64,000 nucleotides of DNA, from NCBI GenBank assembly GCA_964020975.1, contig OZ026624.1, forward strand, positions 34,246,050-34,310,049, in the 5' to 3' direction. Below the pieces are notes generated by a model, which was not told where the DNA came from, searched no databases, and worked only from the letters and a program-made list of their open reading frames with translations. How positions within the stretch are numbered: position 1 is the stretch's first letter; the number at the start of each line of letters is the position of its first letter. The translations under genes were made by a program, and so were the position numbers. The stretch comes from Hermodice carunculata. Taxonomy: Eukaryota > Annelida > Polychaeta > Eunicida > Amphinomidae. Shown here piece after piece: positions 23,924 to 35,802 of the stretch.

Positions 23924-25139
23924 GTGATATCTTTCAAATGACACAAAAAATATGAAAGCAGTGACAACAACTGGATGAAAATTTCAGTTGACGTGTAACC
24001 ACGCAAGAGGGATAAAGGGAGGACAAAATGGGTGTGGAACATACACAAGGGGGCATATTTGGGTGGTTATCAGGAGAGCCTGAGAATTGAATTACAAGAG
24101 TGGAAAAATAAATGGGAGATTGAAGAAGTACAGCAAATGAATGACGACCTTATTAGGAGAATACTTAACGTGGCTCAGGAAAAGATTGACAGATAGAAAG
24201 TTCCGGGAAAGTACAGCAAATGAATGGGATCATTGGTAGGAGAATTTTCAATGTGGCCAAGGAAAAGATTGGTAGAAAGTTCCAGTTGAGAGAGAGGATA
24301 TAAGATAGACCCAGAACTGAAAGGAACAACAACAAAAAAGGGGGGCTAGGAATAGCATAAACAGAGCATGGAGATTAGTCTGGTAAAACCAGTATCCGAA
24401 AATTAAAGTGGAATAGAGGAAGCTAAAAGACAGTATATGGAATATAGGAAAGACAATGCAGATATAAATGCAACAAGAAGAGTCAGTAAACATAAGCAGA
24501 TGACAAAGAAATTAGCAGAAAGTGGAGGACAAGGGTCGGCTATCTTTTGGAAACCCGTCAACTGGGAGAGATGAGTAAAACTCCAAAAATCACATGTAGA
24601 GGAAAGAGAACAGACAGGAGGTAGGACATACAACAACCATCAAGGGAGCACAGGGATGAGTTTAATGACTCAAATTGGGACTAGGGAAAGGTACCAGCAT
24701 GTAAATTTTAGGACATACAGGATCCTGCTTTATGCTGCAGACTCATCAGCATAGGAGTCAAGATAGCTATAGAACGGATGAGATTAGGCGAAGGTCGATG
24801 ACAGATGACATTTTGAGTGAGCTTATAAAAAAAGGGGCCATGGGAAATTGAAATCTACAGATGCTTTTCACTAGAATTATTGAAAAGAAACAATTAGCCT
24901 TAGAAATGGCTTATGGTATTATATATTCCGATAAAAAAAGTGAAGGTGACAAATTGGATAAATGTAGAGATATTGCTATTGCATCTAATAAGTAGTCGAG
25001 TAATGCTAATGTACTGGAAATTGAGCAGAACAGTTGAAAGACTTGGGCTTCTGGAGAAATGGATTTAGATGAGGAAGATGGATAGGCGATCACTTATTTG
25101 CACTGATTCAGGTGTTGCAATAGGAGGTATTCAGAAGTA

Positions 25140-25490
25140 ACTGTTGTTATGTGCTGCCGTCTATCCTGCAACGAGGAACTTGACAGGAAGGAGAGCAGAT
25201 TTGTGTATTAAGTAGAGCAAGATGTCTTTTGTACTAAAAATAGCAATCTGAGAAAGCAAAACCATAAGAAAAGTCATTCATGTGGTTCAAAACATAAACA
25301 GCTGCCTACATTGTTCAGAATGTTTCATTTTTTAGCAGAAAAAGTATAATTCTCAGATCTTTCACTGACAAAATTTATGAAAGTGTCCTCATCATGGTGA
25401 AGGCATATTTTTGTTGCCTAGAGACATAGGTGACAAGAACAGGTATGCAGTGACTTATGAATTGCTCCTATTGATAAGGCAAAATGGGAG
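25140..25490 (+). repeat. Unknown segment shared with LINE 2
   Basis: Positions 25140-25490 align patchily with 19290-19610: ATGTGCTGCCG..., GAGGAAC(T/C)TGACAGGAAGGA, AGATTTGTGTATTAA and TCCTATTG recur in the same order. It interrupts the RT of LINE 1 just before the first palm motif. No TIRs or coding capacity were seen. Confidence 0.55.
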
Positions 25491-27204
25491 ACAAGTTTCC
25501 ATGGTGTTTTAGATGTAGGAAAGGCATATGATATGCTCTATGTGAAAAACTGAGTGGGTTAGGATTCGGATTTTGGAAAAAGTGAAAGCCCTATACAAGG
25601 ATGTAGAATACACTCTTTCACTGGGAAATGTAGTAGTAGAAAATTCATAGGCCTAAGAAGGGTGTTTGCTTTCCCCAATTTTGTTTGCTCTGTATATTAA
25701 AAACTTAGGTGAACTGCTGGTAGATTGTGATAAGGGAGTAACAACAAACTCCAGAAAGTTCCTGGGTTACTTTTTGCGCATGGCATTGTCCACATGGCTG
25801 AGTCTCAAAAGGAAATGTAGGATATGTAAAATATTGTAGGACGGATATTTATTAATCAATGGAGGTTAGAATTTAGCCAAGACAAAAGCCAAGATATGAA
25901 ACTAGGAGAGATATCAGGTAGCAATGGAAAATAAAGAAATTCCAAATTCAAGATGTTAGACAGCATCTGATTGAAATTGGAGAATTAGATGAACATGAGT
26001 ATCTTGGGGTAAGGATAAAAGCAACAAGAAAAGGTATGTTCAGGAACCATATTGAAGAGATTAAGCAGATACAGTACAAAGGGACCGATGAAAGTTACAG
26101 TAATAAATAGTTTTAATAAGGCATTCACAGCTCGAGTGCTGCAGGAAGGAGTAGCAACAGCAGGAATGCTTTATGGTGTAGATGTCACTGCAGTAAATGA
26201 GCGGGATATCCAGGGTATGGAGAAAGCACATAACGAAAAGGGAAAATGGATTCTGCGAGCACCATCTTATACTGCAACACAAGCAATCTTAGGGATTTAG
26301 GTGGCATAGCTTACCAGACAGAATTACCAAAGCCAATACAAGTTGAATTGCTGGGGATATTGTCAATCAGTAAGTGAGGATAGCTGGAAGAGAAAAATAT
26401 ATAATGAAACTGGGACAAAGACATAGATATATCAGCAGAAAGGTGTGATTTGAAAGGTTTTGGTGAGGTTGAGGTTTTAAAAACATATATAGAAAAGGTA
26501 GTGACAGAAGGATCGAATGAACACTGACATAAACATTGAGAGAAAAAGTAGACTAAAGACATACAACTTTTTTAGAGAAGCCAAAGAAAAGTTAATACCA
26601 ATTCAGAAAAAGAGAAGAAAGAAATGGACTGCAGGAAGCAATGGTAAGTGTAGAGTTTGTTTCCAGGACGCAGATGAGTTTGTAGACCATTGGTTGGTAT
26701 GGTGTGATGCGTATAGAGAGAGATGAAGAAAAATATGTTAATGAAATAGCACAATGAGGATCATACTTGTAACATGTGTAAGGGCTCTGAGGAAGTTCTG
26801 CACTTAGGAGAAGAAGAGCGTGTGGCATCATGGATGTTAGGTTTGAGAAGGGGGTTATCAGGAGGAAAGAAAGGGATCAAAACTGTGCAGGACGTTCTGG
26901 TAAGGTGCTGGCATAAACGGGTGGAATGTTAAAAGAACTAGAAGAGAACAGAGTTAATCATAATAACAGGTTTTGGGGAAAAAACGGAACAGTGGTATTC
27001 GATTTCAGGGCTGCCATGACTGTGCACTGAACATGCAAATTGCCTGAGCCTTAGATGCAGGGACAAGGTCAAACGGAAAGTGGTTTTTCTTCAGCTACCT
27101 GTATTAGATATGATAAAGTTCCGCCACAAATGAGTGGAGTACCACAGGATTATTACTTTCCGCTAGTACTAATGTAGCTGCTGGCTTGAGTAGCATTAGT
27201 TGTT

Positions 27205-27830
27205 TTAGCATTTCTTACACACTATTCCAATGGGTTCGCATTTAGTCGGTACTAAAACACAAGCCTTTCCAGACAGACAACTTTGATCATCAAAAGGCAT
27301 TTGTCGAGCACGTTCTTTGGAATTGATGTAAGCAACACTACTGTGTTTGAAATATTTCACAATGGCTTTCACTTTGTCTTTTAGACTTTTTCTTTCCTTT
27401 GTACTTAATCCTGAATTCACACCCAGTAGGAACGTATTGGCAAAGCAGGGGAAATGGTCCCATTCAAGGTTGCGAATGGTGACTTTAATGTTTGCCCCAT
27501 TTTCAGTCACCGAAATTGGTGCACTGATCCCCAACTTATCAGTAACTTTCTGAAGCAGCTCGGCTAAATGACTTTTGGGAAATGATCACCTCTGTGTCTC
27601 TATGATATGCAAAATATCCAGACAAAACTGCTACAAGTTCCAGTTCTCGTCAATGTGTTACACCGTCACAGTCATATAACCTTCATTCACAAAAGATGTC
27701 TGTCCATGGGCCGGTCATCAAGCCATATATCTGTGGTATGACACATTCTGGGAGGAAATCTTGAGCCATCGGTTGAGCTGTTCTTCAATTTTTGAAGCTG
27801 GCTCTCTTCATTTTTTAAATGAACTGACTG
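27205..27830 (-). mobile_element. hAT (ZBED-type) transposase remnant
   Basis: Minus-strand peptides include a piece resembling the hAT catalytic region, with SVTENGANIKVTIRNLEWDH (family TDNGxNI) followed by FPCFANTFLLGVNSGLS (family CxAHxLNL) and KERKSLKDKVKAIVKYFKHS. Upstream, out of frame, lie WGSVHQF and HIDENWNL-like words. The N-terminal zinc finger and the C-terminal dimerisation part are missing, and frames change at least twice. No TIRs were found. It is dead. Confidence 0.75.
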
Positions 27831-27847
27831 GCTGAGCTGTGCCCATC

Positions 27848-27849
<2 letters not shown>

Positions 27850-27878
<29 letters not shown>

Positions 27879-27934
27879 CATACATACATACATACATACA
27901 TACATACATACATACATACGTGCGTACGTACAAG
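27850..27934. repeat. (TACA)n microsatellite
   Basis: About 20 tetranucleotide units ending in a degenerate TACGTGCG part. Confidence 0.95.
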
Positions 27935-28184
27935 GTAAAATGTTTAAAATGCAACCGGAATATCAGTCTTGCAAGATGAATCGTGGAGGTCTTTCATAAA
28001 GTAATGACGGATTTGTTGGCCATGTATTCAGCATACTCCTTTGTATGGTTTTAGCCATTAGGACAACAGCATAGCGGCAAGAATAAAATCAGACTTGCAG
28101 TGCTTCAGATGCAACATTTTAATCAGATCACGGAATATCTCTCTGTTAATGAAAACCAGTTTTGTGTTCTTTCTTTGCTAGACA

Positions 28185-28312
28185 TTCACATGGTGTTTTC
28201 TTCCTGTTTCTTGTCCAGACCCACTCTCATATATGTATTTCAGTAGGTTTTCTTATATATCTTTCCTGTCAATCGATGATCTTGCCATGAGTACCGATCT
28301 CTCAATGTTAAT
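28185..28312 (-). pseudogene. Copy B last exon, with early stop
   Basis: After a TTAATACAG acceptor the frame reads INIERSVLMARSSIDRKDI and stops with TAA at 28255-28253. Copy A's last exon reads [19 protein letters not shown] at this place. The frame beyond the stop, ENLLKYIYESGSGQE, still resembles the VPS4 end, showing that the stop is a later change. Confidence 0.78.
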
Positions 28313-29350
28313 CTGTATTAAATAAAGGAATAGCATGTTGTCATTAAAGATGCAACTGAAATATACTCTATTATAAGGACACTGCCTAGCTGTTTCTGTA
28401 TGGGGTAACTACCATGACTCAACGGCCACTTAAAGTCCAAAACTACCTCCATTATTAATCAAGACATAAAGTCAAGATATAAAATTCAAGGGACCAACCA
28501 AATATAGTTTCTATAAGGTGACAGTAGATGTTCAATGATTTACATTAACACATTCCAACTCAAATTGCCGAAAGGTGGACAGACGTGAATTGTCATCATC
28601 TTAATCTTTGTAAGTTTCTCATTTATAGAACATTTTTGGGAAATGGATGACAGGACCTAGTATGATCGCATGTTCCTGGTCAACAGTTTTCTTTGGCGTG
28701 GGTTAGGCACAGTGCACTTCACCCATGCCAAGAAAAGCTGTTGACAAGTGTTTTCTGAGTAGGAGATGGTTAAACCGGCTTTATGCATTCAAGACATTCA
28801 AGAGCAGATAAGCTTCCACCAGTCAAAATGTCTATTAAAAAGCCATTTTGTGTGTTCGTATCTTTCTGACCCAAAACTATATACTAATTTTACTTTAACA
28901 AGCTGATTCGCACAACTCTATGTCCATATTGCATTACAAGAAACTAACGTTTGGCTCATATGGCTATGGCCATATATACTTAACAAAACAATAGGCTTAA
29001 CAAGAAACGCCCCAACAATTAAAATTTATAAATATCGGAAATTTTGGAGATGTGGCATATTATAAAATAAAAATTGGCTTTTTTATATTCTTGCTCTGGT
29101 TAGTATTTGTTCTTTTGATCAGAGATCTACGCCAGGGAGAAATTATATACATGATTAATTCAATTCATTCTTCATTAATTTGGTACACAATTATGAAAGA
29201 AAAAGTAAAAATAAAATGCTCTTTGAATTTACGCTTTTATACATTTAAAAATACTGTCTACGTATTGGCTGACCAAAAAAAGGAAACCCAAAAAATAGTT
29301 TTGTTTCAAATCCGGAATGGTAGGAAGGATATGTGAAACCATGTATTTTC
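28313..29350. other. Copy B region that lost the ATPase exons
   Basis: In an intact gene this stretch would hold the AAA exons. I found none. It contains a piggyBac-like MITE remnant near 28675-28750 with the CAACAG/CTGTTG hairpin, and otherwise AT-rich sequence. Confidence 0.55.
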
Positions 29351-29583
29351 CTTGTCTGAACCGGATACAGAGAAATGATACAACATTGCATTGTTTCCAC
29401 ACACAGTTTTACCAAGTTACTATATTTGAGATAAAAATGACTAGAATATAACTCGCATTTCTCCAAAATTCAAGTTCTCTCTGTTACCCATGTGCGTTCA
29501 ACAAACAGCACAAATTCAGAGACGTCTAAAGACGGAGCCATTTTAGCCGTGCAACTTGTATGATACTAAGCCAATATACTTTC

Positions 29584-29645
29584 TGGATATCTGGTTTGAT
29601 AACTTATTTCCTCTGGGTTATCTTCATCATCACTGTCAAGATCCG
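29584..29645 (-). pseudogene. Copy B exon 4 remnant
   Basis: Still reads DSDDEDNPEE, but the acceptor TTGCAG is now TTGCGG, the donor CCAGTAAGT is now CCAGAAAGT, and a base is missing in the Lys run. The sequence on both sides aligns with copy C introns. Confidence 0.85.
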
Positions 29646-30210
29646 CAACAAACACAAAGACATGCATAATGCTGTAACTATTGTATGTTTGTGCTTGTGC
29701 CTATAGTTGTTTTTTTTTTCTTCTTTTTTTTTTCTTTCTTGTTTTTCTCATTTTTTTGCCGTGGGTGGGGTCCAGGTTTGATCCACTTTGTGTTTTTGCT
29801 CATTTAAAGGAAGCATTATGTACAGGCACTCAATATGAAAAGAGAATAGACATAAACTCAGAAAATGCTAATCGTTTTTGGTGACACTCTTTCTTGGGTT
29901 GATTTCGAACATCACCCAACAACTTACTCTTGGCCTGAGCGTTTTAGTATATGCACTATTACTTTGAAATTAAGACTGTGCTGTTCCTATAAAATGTCCG
30001 TGCACAGTTTTCATCGTGTATTTGTGCAACATATTCTTATTTGCACTTTCAATTGTGTCAAATATGTGGGTCTACTGGTAAAGTTAACATGGTGCCTCGT
30101 GAATAATAATACATGCATGCAGGCTCCATCCATGTCTCTACGTCTTTGTTCAGTATAAAATGAAATATTTTGACATATCAGTAATACACAATTCACAACT
30201 CGTGTCTTAC

Positions 30211-30364
30211 CATTTGGAACAACTGCTTTTTCCTCCATCAGTCTCTTTGACTGGTTTTCTCTTGGGCTTATCAGCAATATGCTTCTTTAGTGTCTCAGCT
30301 CTGTCAAGATACTGTTCACACTTTTCACGAATGAGTGCTTTAGCCCGTTCACTAGGGCTTCCGT
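30211..30364 (-). pseudogene. Copy B exon 3 (MIT end, linker)
   Basis: The exon keeps both splice sites and the original frame: [20 protein letters not shown], then TLKKHIADKPKRKPVKETDG. It is one codon shorter than copy C. The upstream frameshift in exon 2 prevents it from being read in this frame. Confidence 0.88.
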
Positions 30365-30529
30365 CTGATAAAATAAGATGACTTACGTTAGCATTCATAC
30401 GAAACGGTATACATACAGTTATCCTTTATACAAACTGCAATGTCAGATAATATGGATACTTGCAAAAAGTGCACAACTGTCTGTAAACTAGACGGTAAAA
30501 TTGCTTTAATACATACAATACAGACTTAC

Positions 30530-30640
30530 ATTTGACAGCATGAAGAAAATATTGTATCCAAGGTCATAAAGTCTTAAGGCCTCTTCATAGTTTGCTCCTT
30601 TGTCTTCTTCAACTGCCCTTGTAACGAGATCTATGCCTTT
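30530..30640 (-). pseudogene. Copy B exon 2 (MIT), 1-base deletion
   Basis: It reads [20 protein letters not shown] then ALRLYDLG before the frame shifts: GGAGTAGAATA of copy C is GGATACAATA here. Both splice sites (TTTGCAG, GTAAGT) are intact, so the frame loss is the primary defect. Confidence 0.9.
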
Positions 30641-30683
30641 CTGCAAAAAAAAATATTAAAAAAATTGAACACAGTTCTTCTTT

Positions 30684-31847
30684 TTGGCTCAGCTGTCGTC
30701 AGTCAAGCTGAACTTTCAGGATGGTCCGTCGTCCGTCCGTGCCCACATGTATCAGTCCATGCGTTCACACTTCGACTTTTCCTCTGAAACCGACAGCCAG
30801 ATTCACTTCAAACTGGTAGCAAAGTTCCTCTAGTGTTCCGTTTTGCAGGTTTTTTTTTTCAAATGGTCACGCTCTATTTATTTTTCGAATTTTCTTGTTT
30901 TTTTGGGGGGGGGGCGGGGGTCTTTTCTTTTCTTTTTTCTTTTTCCTTTTTTTTTTTTGCCTGAGGCTCTATGTAAATGAATAGGAATTCACGTTTAGGA
31001 CTTCTCCGAAACCGCCAGCTGGATTCACTTCACACTAAGTGTTAATGTTCCTCTGGTGGGTTTCCACAAAGTTGGTCAAATGGTCACGCTCCAATGATTT
31101 TTTTTCTTTTAAGGATTTTTTTTTTCGGGGTGGGAGGGGATTTTGGCCAATCTTTAAAAAAACTTCTCCGGAGCTAATTACTTCAAAATCACACAGAAAC
31201 GCTTCTGGGGAACCCCAGTTGTTAATTTGTTCACCAGGTGGCGCTGCGAATTTTTTTTCAATTTTTTCATGAATTTTTGTGTGATTTCATTATTTTCAAC
31301 TTCAGATTTTTGCTGAAATGCTGCAGGAATTTTCCTTGTGGACGGGTCAAACAAGTTTGTTCACCAGGTGGTGTTTACTGTGCAATCCTGATTTTTAACG
31401 AATTTTTCATTTTGGGTATATACATCCCTGTTGTTTACCATGTAAATCAATAAGCATCTTATGCATATTCACATTTTGGACTTGTTCGCTGATATCGTCG
31501 GCAAGATTCACTGCATACTTAATGACAATGTTTCGCTATTGTGGGTCTCTACCAAGTTTATTCAATTGGTCCAGCACCAATGATTTTTCCATTTTTTGCG
31601 ATTTTTGGGGGTGGTGGTGTCCTGTTTGGCCAAAACTTAAAAAATCATCTTCTCCAAATCCTCTCACCTTATTGCTTTGAAATTACAGATTTTTACTGAA
31701 AAGTGACAGAAACGTTCCTTGTAGAAGGCTCAAGCAAGTTCCTTTACTAGATGGTGTAACTATGGAATCCTGATTTTTAGGGGATTTTTTTTTAAATTTT
31801 GGGCACTTATCGGTAAATGCATATATATATGCATATGCATATATATG

Positions 31848-31942
<95 letters not shown>

Positions 31943-32664
31943 CCCATTTTTGTGGACTCATCAAATATTATATATTAGCTAATATCTTGGTAATGGTGCA
32001 TCCTAGGCCCATGAATACCATTAAACATTGATAGGAAACACCCATGGACTTTCTGATGGTGATGTTATTTTTGACCCAGAGGATGTTGAGTGACCTTAAA
32101 AAGTCAAGCTTATGGTTAAAAGGATATATTGGCTTATATCCTGTCAGTGGCTACTAGATCTGTGATAACTGTTTAATATTAATAGTAACAAATTCTACAA
32201 TGGTGATGTTAATTTTGACCTTGATGGACTTGAAAGGTCAAACTAAAGGTCACATTCAAATAATAGTTTGCATCTGGTAAGGGTGAATCCTAGACCCATA
32301 GTTACTTTTAAGTATGAATAAGTAAAGACCTATGGGGTTTTATCTGGTATTGTGACTTTTGATCTCGTGTGTCAGAGATCCATGGTTACCAATGAACATG
32401 ACAGGTAAAACATACAAGGGACTTCTTTTGATGTGGTTAATTTTGACCTTGAATGACCTTGAAAGGTCAAACTAAAGGCCAGACTTTATACTGACTGATA
32501 GCTTGTTAATGATGGATCCCTTATTCAACAACCATAACCTAGCTTAACCGAGCCCAACCCAGGCTGAGGGCTATCCTAGGTCTAGATTTGGTCAAGCCTA
32601 GCCTAGCCTAAGCTTAAGTCAAGCTCAAGCTCAGTCAGCTGAGCACAGGAGCAGTTCCTGATCC
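30684..32664 (-). mobile_element. Non-coding CAGCTGAGC-family element, full copy
   Basis: Right end (32630-32664) matches the family start (AGGACTGxGACAGTCCTGTG then CAGCTGA) and left end (30684) the family end (GTCAGCTGAGCTAAAA), read on the minus strand. Inside are the family words CCAAGTTTG, GAGCATGACCATTTGAACAA-like text, ACCTGGTGAACA (Alu-like in style but unrelated) and GACCTTGAAAGGTCAAACTA blocks. A (TA)n array lies at 31820-31939. No frame encodes a transposase or RT. It is in copy B intron 1. Confidence 0.7.
31820..31939. repeat. (TA)n microsatellite
   Basis: TA array inside the CAGCTGAGC-family element, preceded by TGCATA interruptions. Confidence 0.95.
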
Positions 32665-33800
32665 TCTAGTTTTTAAATCCTAGCTACTGATTAGAGACTC
32701 AAATACACCAACAACAGCGTCATATTGCATCAGTGGTTCTGTGCATTCTATTTCATACCAACATTCAAGATGATCGTGGTTGCAAATATGTCTCCAGGAT
32801 TGTATAGCTATCTATACAAAATAACAAAACTGACGTTGACACTCAACCAAACTAACCAGCGATGTACATCATCAAGCGGGTCATAATCTTTAGACATCTA
32901 TTCATGTTCTATAGTATAGAAACATGACTAGATGTCGCCTGTATACTTGTATGATAAATAAATAAACGTCACTTTCCATAGACAAAAATGTTTCAGCAAT
33001 TTCCGATTTCAAAGTCACTCAAGAGCTTAGTGTTTGGATTGCTGTATTGGCCTACAGTGGGAGGTAATCACTTACTATTTGACATGTATATTTGAAAGGA
33101 GCAAGTTTACTGGTACATAGCTCGAACTGAGGATAGAAAATGACCATCAACAAAACGGCAAGGTCATATTTTGAAACCTGGGTCTGAAACGATGTTTCAG
33201 CGAGTAGTTTGTTTGATGTAGCCCCAGGTTGATACGCTTTGCCTGCTTTGAGATTGAAGAATTTTTCAAGCATTTCACACAGCAAAATTTCCACGACGGC
33301 GCCTGTATCAGTGGGAGTTTGAATTAAAGGAAAAGTTCATGCGTTAAAATAAAGGGGGCGCAGCATATGAATGACAGGCTGTCAAACTGGCTTTGTGATA
33401 TCAAGCAATAATGTCAATGGACCTAAAAGTGTTAAAGTAACAAACTTTGCTCACACCAAGAAGAGTAGAATTCTGTTCTACCCTCCTTGCTCACACTATG
33501 AGGGGACAAGGGGGTTTGGCCAAGATTAAAGTTAACTAGGTGTGACATTGTGTTTAGCTTCAGGTCTATGGACAAAAAATAGGATATCCTTGATAACTGG
33601 GGCATGCATGGGGGTGGGAGGTCCCTGGCAACCAAGACATCCCCCCATATGCTGGTGAAGTTGCATCCCCACATCTTACTTTTTAACTAAACCATGATTT
33701 TTTTTTCTGAGGAATGTGGTGACTTTGAAGACTAGAGCCCGTAGAATTTAATCTTTCAGACAAGGATGCATTTTTACACTACACTACTTTAAGGAACGAA
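32665..33800. other. Intron sequence, nothing recognised
   Basis: Part of copy B intron 1. No repeat family, exon or structured motif was recognised. Confidence 0.4.
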
Positions 33801-33805
33801 AACCA

Positions 33806-33860
33806 GCGAGTGATGCAAGGTAAAAAGTCTGGTATACTTTATTACGAAAGCCTATAAGAA

Positions 33861-33929
<69 letters not shown>

Positions 33930-33998
33930 ATCTCGGAATTTTGAGTTTTACTTTTATTTTTGTGGTCCTTATAAACTTCCGTACTTTGCATCGTGTGT
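33806..33998. mobile_element. Small inverted-repeat element with (CA)n core
   Basis: GTGATGCAAGGTA on the left and TACTTTGCATCGTG on the right, plus inner CCTATAAGAACCAC and GTGGTCCTTATAA, form imperfect inverted repeats around a (CA)n array at 33862-33927. The microsatellite probably grew from the centre of a MITE. Confidence 0.5.
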
Positions 33999-34935
33999 AA
34001 ATTATATATTTCTGTTTATGGTCACCATCTAATTAAAAAGTATATATTTTCTGAAAGAAAACATAGTATGAAGTTTGATTCTTGTACTGAATGTAAAATT
34101 TTAGTATTGCTATTAATGTAATTAAATTACATTTTCAACTAAAACCCTTATCCAAAATTTAAAGTACGGTTTTGCTACTACAAGTCTACTATTTCATTTT
34201 CCATAAGGAAATAATGTTTCCCATATTTTAGTGTTTGCGATTTTTTTTCTGCAAAAACAGGTAAAATTAAAGTTTTTTTAATTAAGCAATTAAAATTCAA
34301 TTTCTTAACACTTACAGAGATGTCATTATTTTAACAGCTTAATCTAAATGTACACTTTTAGAAAATATAAAGTTTATATGATCTCAAATAAGAAGTCTAG
34401 TCAATAAAAGGACATGTTTGGAGAAAAGTAATTTTCTGTGTAAAGTGCTGTAAAAATGCACCACACCCGTAAGTACGCCAATAGCTTGACGCCAAAAGCT
34501 TAAAAACATGCTGCTTAGTAATCCTAATGGATATATTCAGGGTTTGCTGCAAAAGCCTCAAACAGATATTATCAAATTACATGACTTTCATGAATAGTTA
34601 ATTTAGTGAGACCGGTTCTCCCGCAGAACAGAATTACTTTGATAGGGAGTTTTTGGAGAGTACAGAAATTTGGGCTTTGCTAGACTTTATACAGACATAG
34701 ATCCCGAAGAAGTCATAAAAGTTAGAGACCCTCTGAATCAATATGTTACAGAAGGTGAAATAGAGTACGCAAATTAAAAATTAATAAGGAACCTAGAACG
34801 GACGGGATTCCTGTGGAATTCTTCCCGTGTGTTGTATTGACGTCCGTGCTGTTTTATCTTTTGGGCCTTTACAAACATCTTGAAGACAAGTGACTTCCAA
34901 TCTTAGTGGTCTGAAGGTGTAGCCAGTCTCGTTAA
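33999..34935. other. AT-rich intron sequence, nothing recognised
   Basis: No coding or repeat signal was recognised. Confidence 0.4.
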
Positions 34936-34940
34936 TAAGC

Positions 34941-35545
34941 AGGAGGACTGCGACAGTCCTGTGCTCAGCTGATCTTACGTGCAAAGACTGAAGGGGTCCC
35001 GTGAGCTTCAGAATGATATCATCGATTATAACTGCTGATAGAGTGCATATATTCCCCCACTGACTTTTCGTAATTTTTGACAATTTGCTAACAAGTAGAA
35101 AATGACAGCACTGCCATTTAGTGCAAAATTTGGTGGAGAGCAAGTCCATGTACATTCCGAAAAAGTTTGAAGAGGATCCAAGAAAACTGAAAAATTCTTC
35201 TAATAGCGAAAAATGATCGAAGCACCACCTGTTGAAGAAAATGAAGTCTAGATCGAGGTACCTAAAAGTGTCCCTATGCAATTTCATAACAATTTGATGA
35301 GCGGTTTCCAATATTTTAAAAGATTTCACTGAAAACTGAACAAGAAATTTCGTTAAAAAAAACTTAAATCATTGAAGCATGACCATTTAAACAATATTGG
35401 TAGAGAACCTCACCAAGTTGGAAGTGAATCTGCCAGATGGTTTTGGAAAATAGGTCGAAAATGTGGAATGTGAACATACAAACGGAAGACCGAACACCAC
35501 CCATCCTATAAGCACAGAGGAATGGCGAGTCAGCTGAGCCAAAGA
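34941..35545 (+). mobile_element. CAGCTGAGC-family element, short copy
   Basis: Starts AGGACTGCGACAGTCCTGTG and ends AGTCAGCTGAGCCAAA. It is about 600 bases long, so it lacks internal parts of the 2-kb copies. The long open frame on the minus strand over it is chance: its peptide matches no family I know and the same DNA recurs, broken, elsewhere. Confidence 0.7.
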
Positions 35546-35802
35546 GATAAATCGGGTACTCCAAATAGAAAAAAAAATAACCGTTCAGGCAACACTTGCT
35601 AAATTATTTTAATCTTGAATGAAAGATTGGAAGCTAAAACAAGTTGAGTCATGATGTTTCTGACCAGCTTTCTAAAAGTAAAACAGCGGCAAATGTTTAG
35701 TTTTGTTAAGCATTTATGAGAAGCAAAGTTTTAGACAAACTAATATCTGTATGCTTGATGGACTTCGCTGAAGTATTTGACTAAATAAACAAGGAAATAC
35801 TA

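Larger units (their letters stand above)
21897..27100 (+). mobile_element. Decayed near full-length LINE 1 (APE type)
   Basis: The order of parts is as in a complete element: tandem 5' units; a first ORF ending in DGMHPSQNEGDRLGQ near 23.06 kb, which fits the DGxHxS end of the SGNH-esterase domain some CR1-like ORF1 proteins carry; an APE endonuclease starting MKIGYVNYRGF (23.24 kb) with FNGHIGNGVDGIEGG (23.66 kb); RT with LDVGKAYDMLYV (25.51 kb) and FALYIKNLGELLVDCDKG (25.68 kb); a connection region with FTARVLQEGVATAGMLYG; and a C-terminal Cys-His motif CRVCFQDADEFVDHWLVWCD (26.65 kb). Many stops and frameshifts. The clade is not assigned. The 3' end near 27.1 kb is approximate. Confidence 0.85.

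Noticed and set aside
28313-29580. Hidden AAA exons of VPS4 copy B
   Set aside because: No Walker A, Walker B or ERPNVKW-like words were found on the minus strand; a single-base-resolution profile search would be the decisive test.
34793-35329. 178-codon open frame on the minus strand
   Set aside because: It overlies a CAGCTGAGC-family repeat whose other copies are broken in that frame, and the peptide has no recognisable motif.
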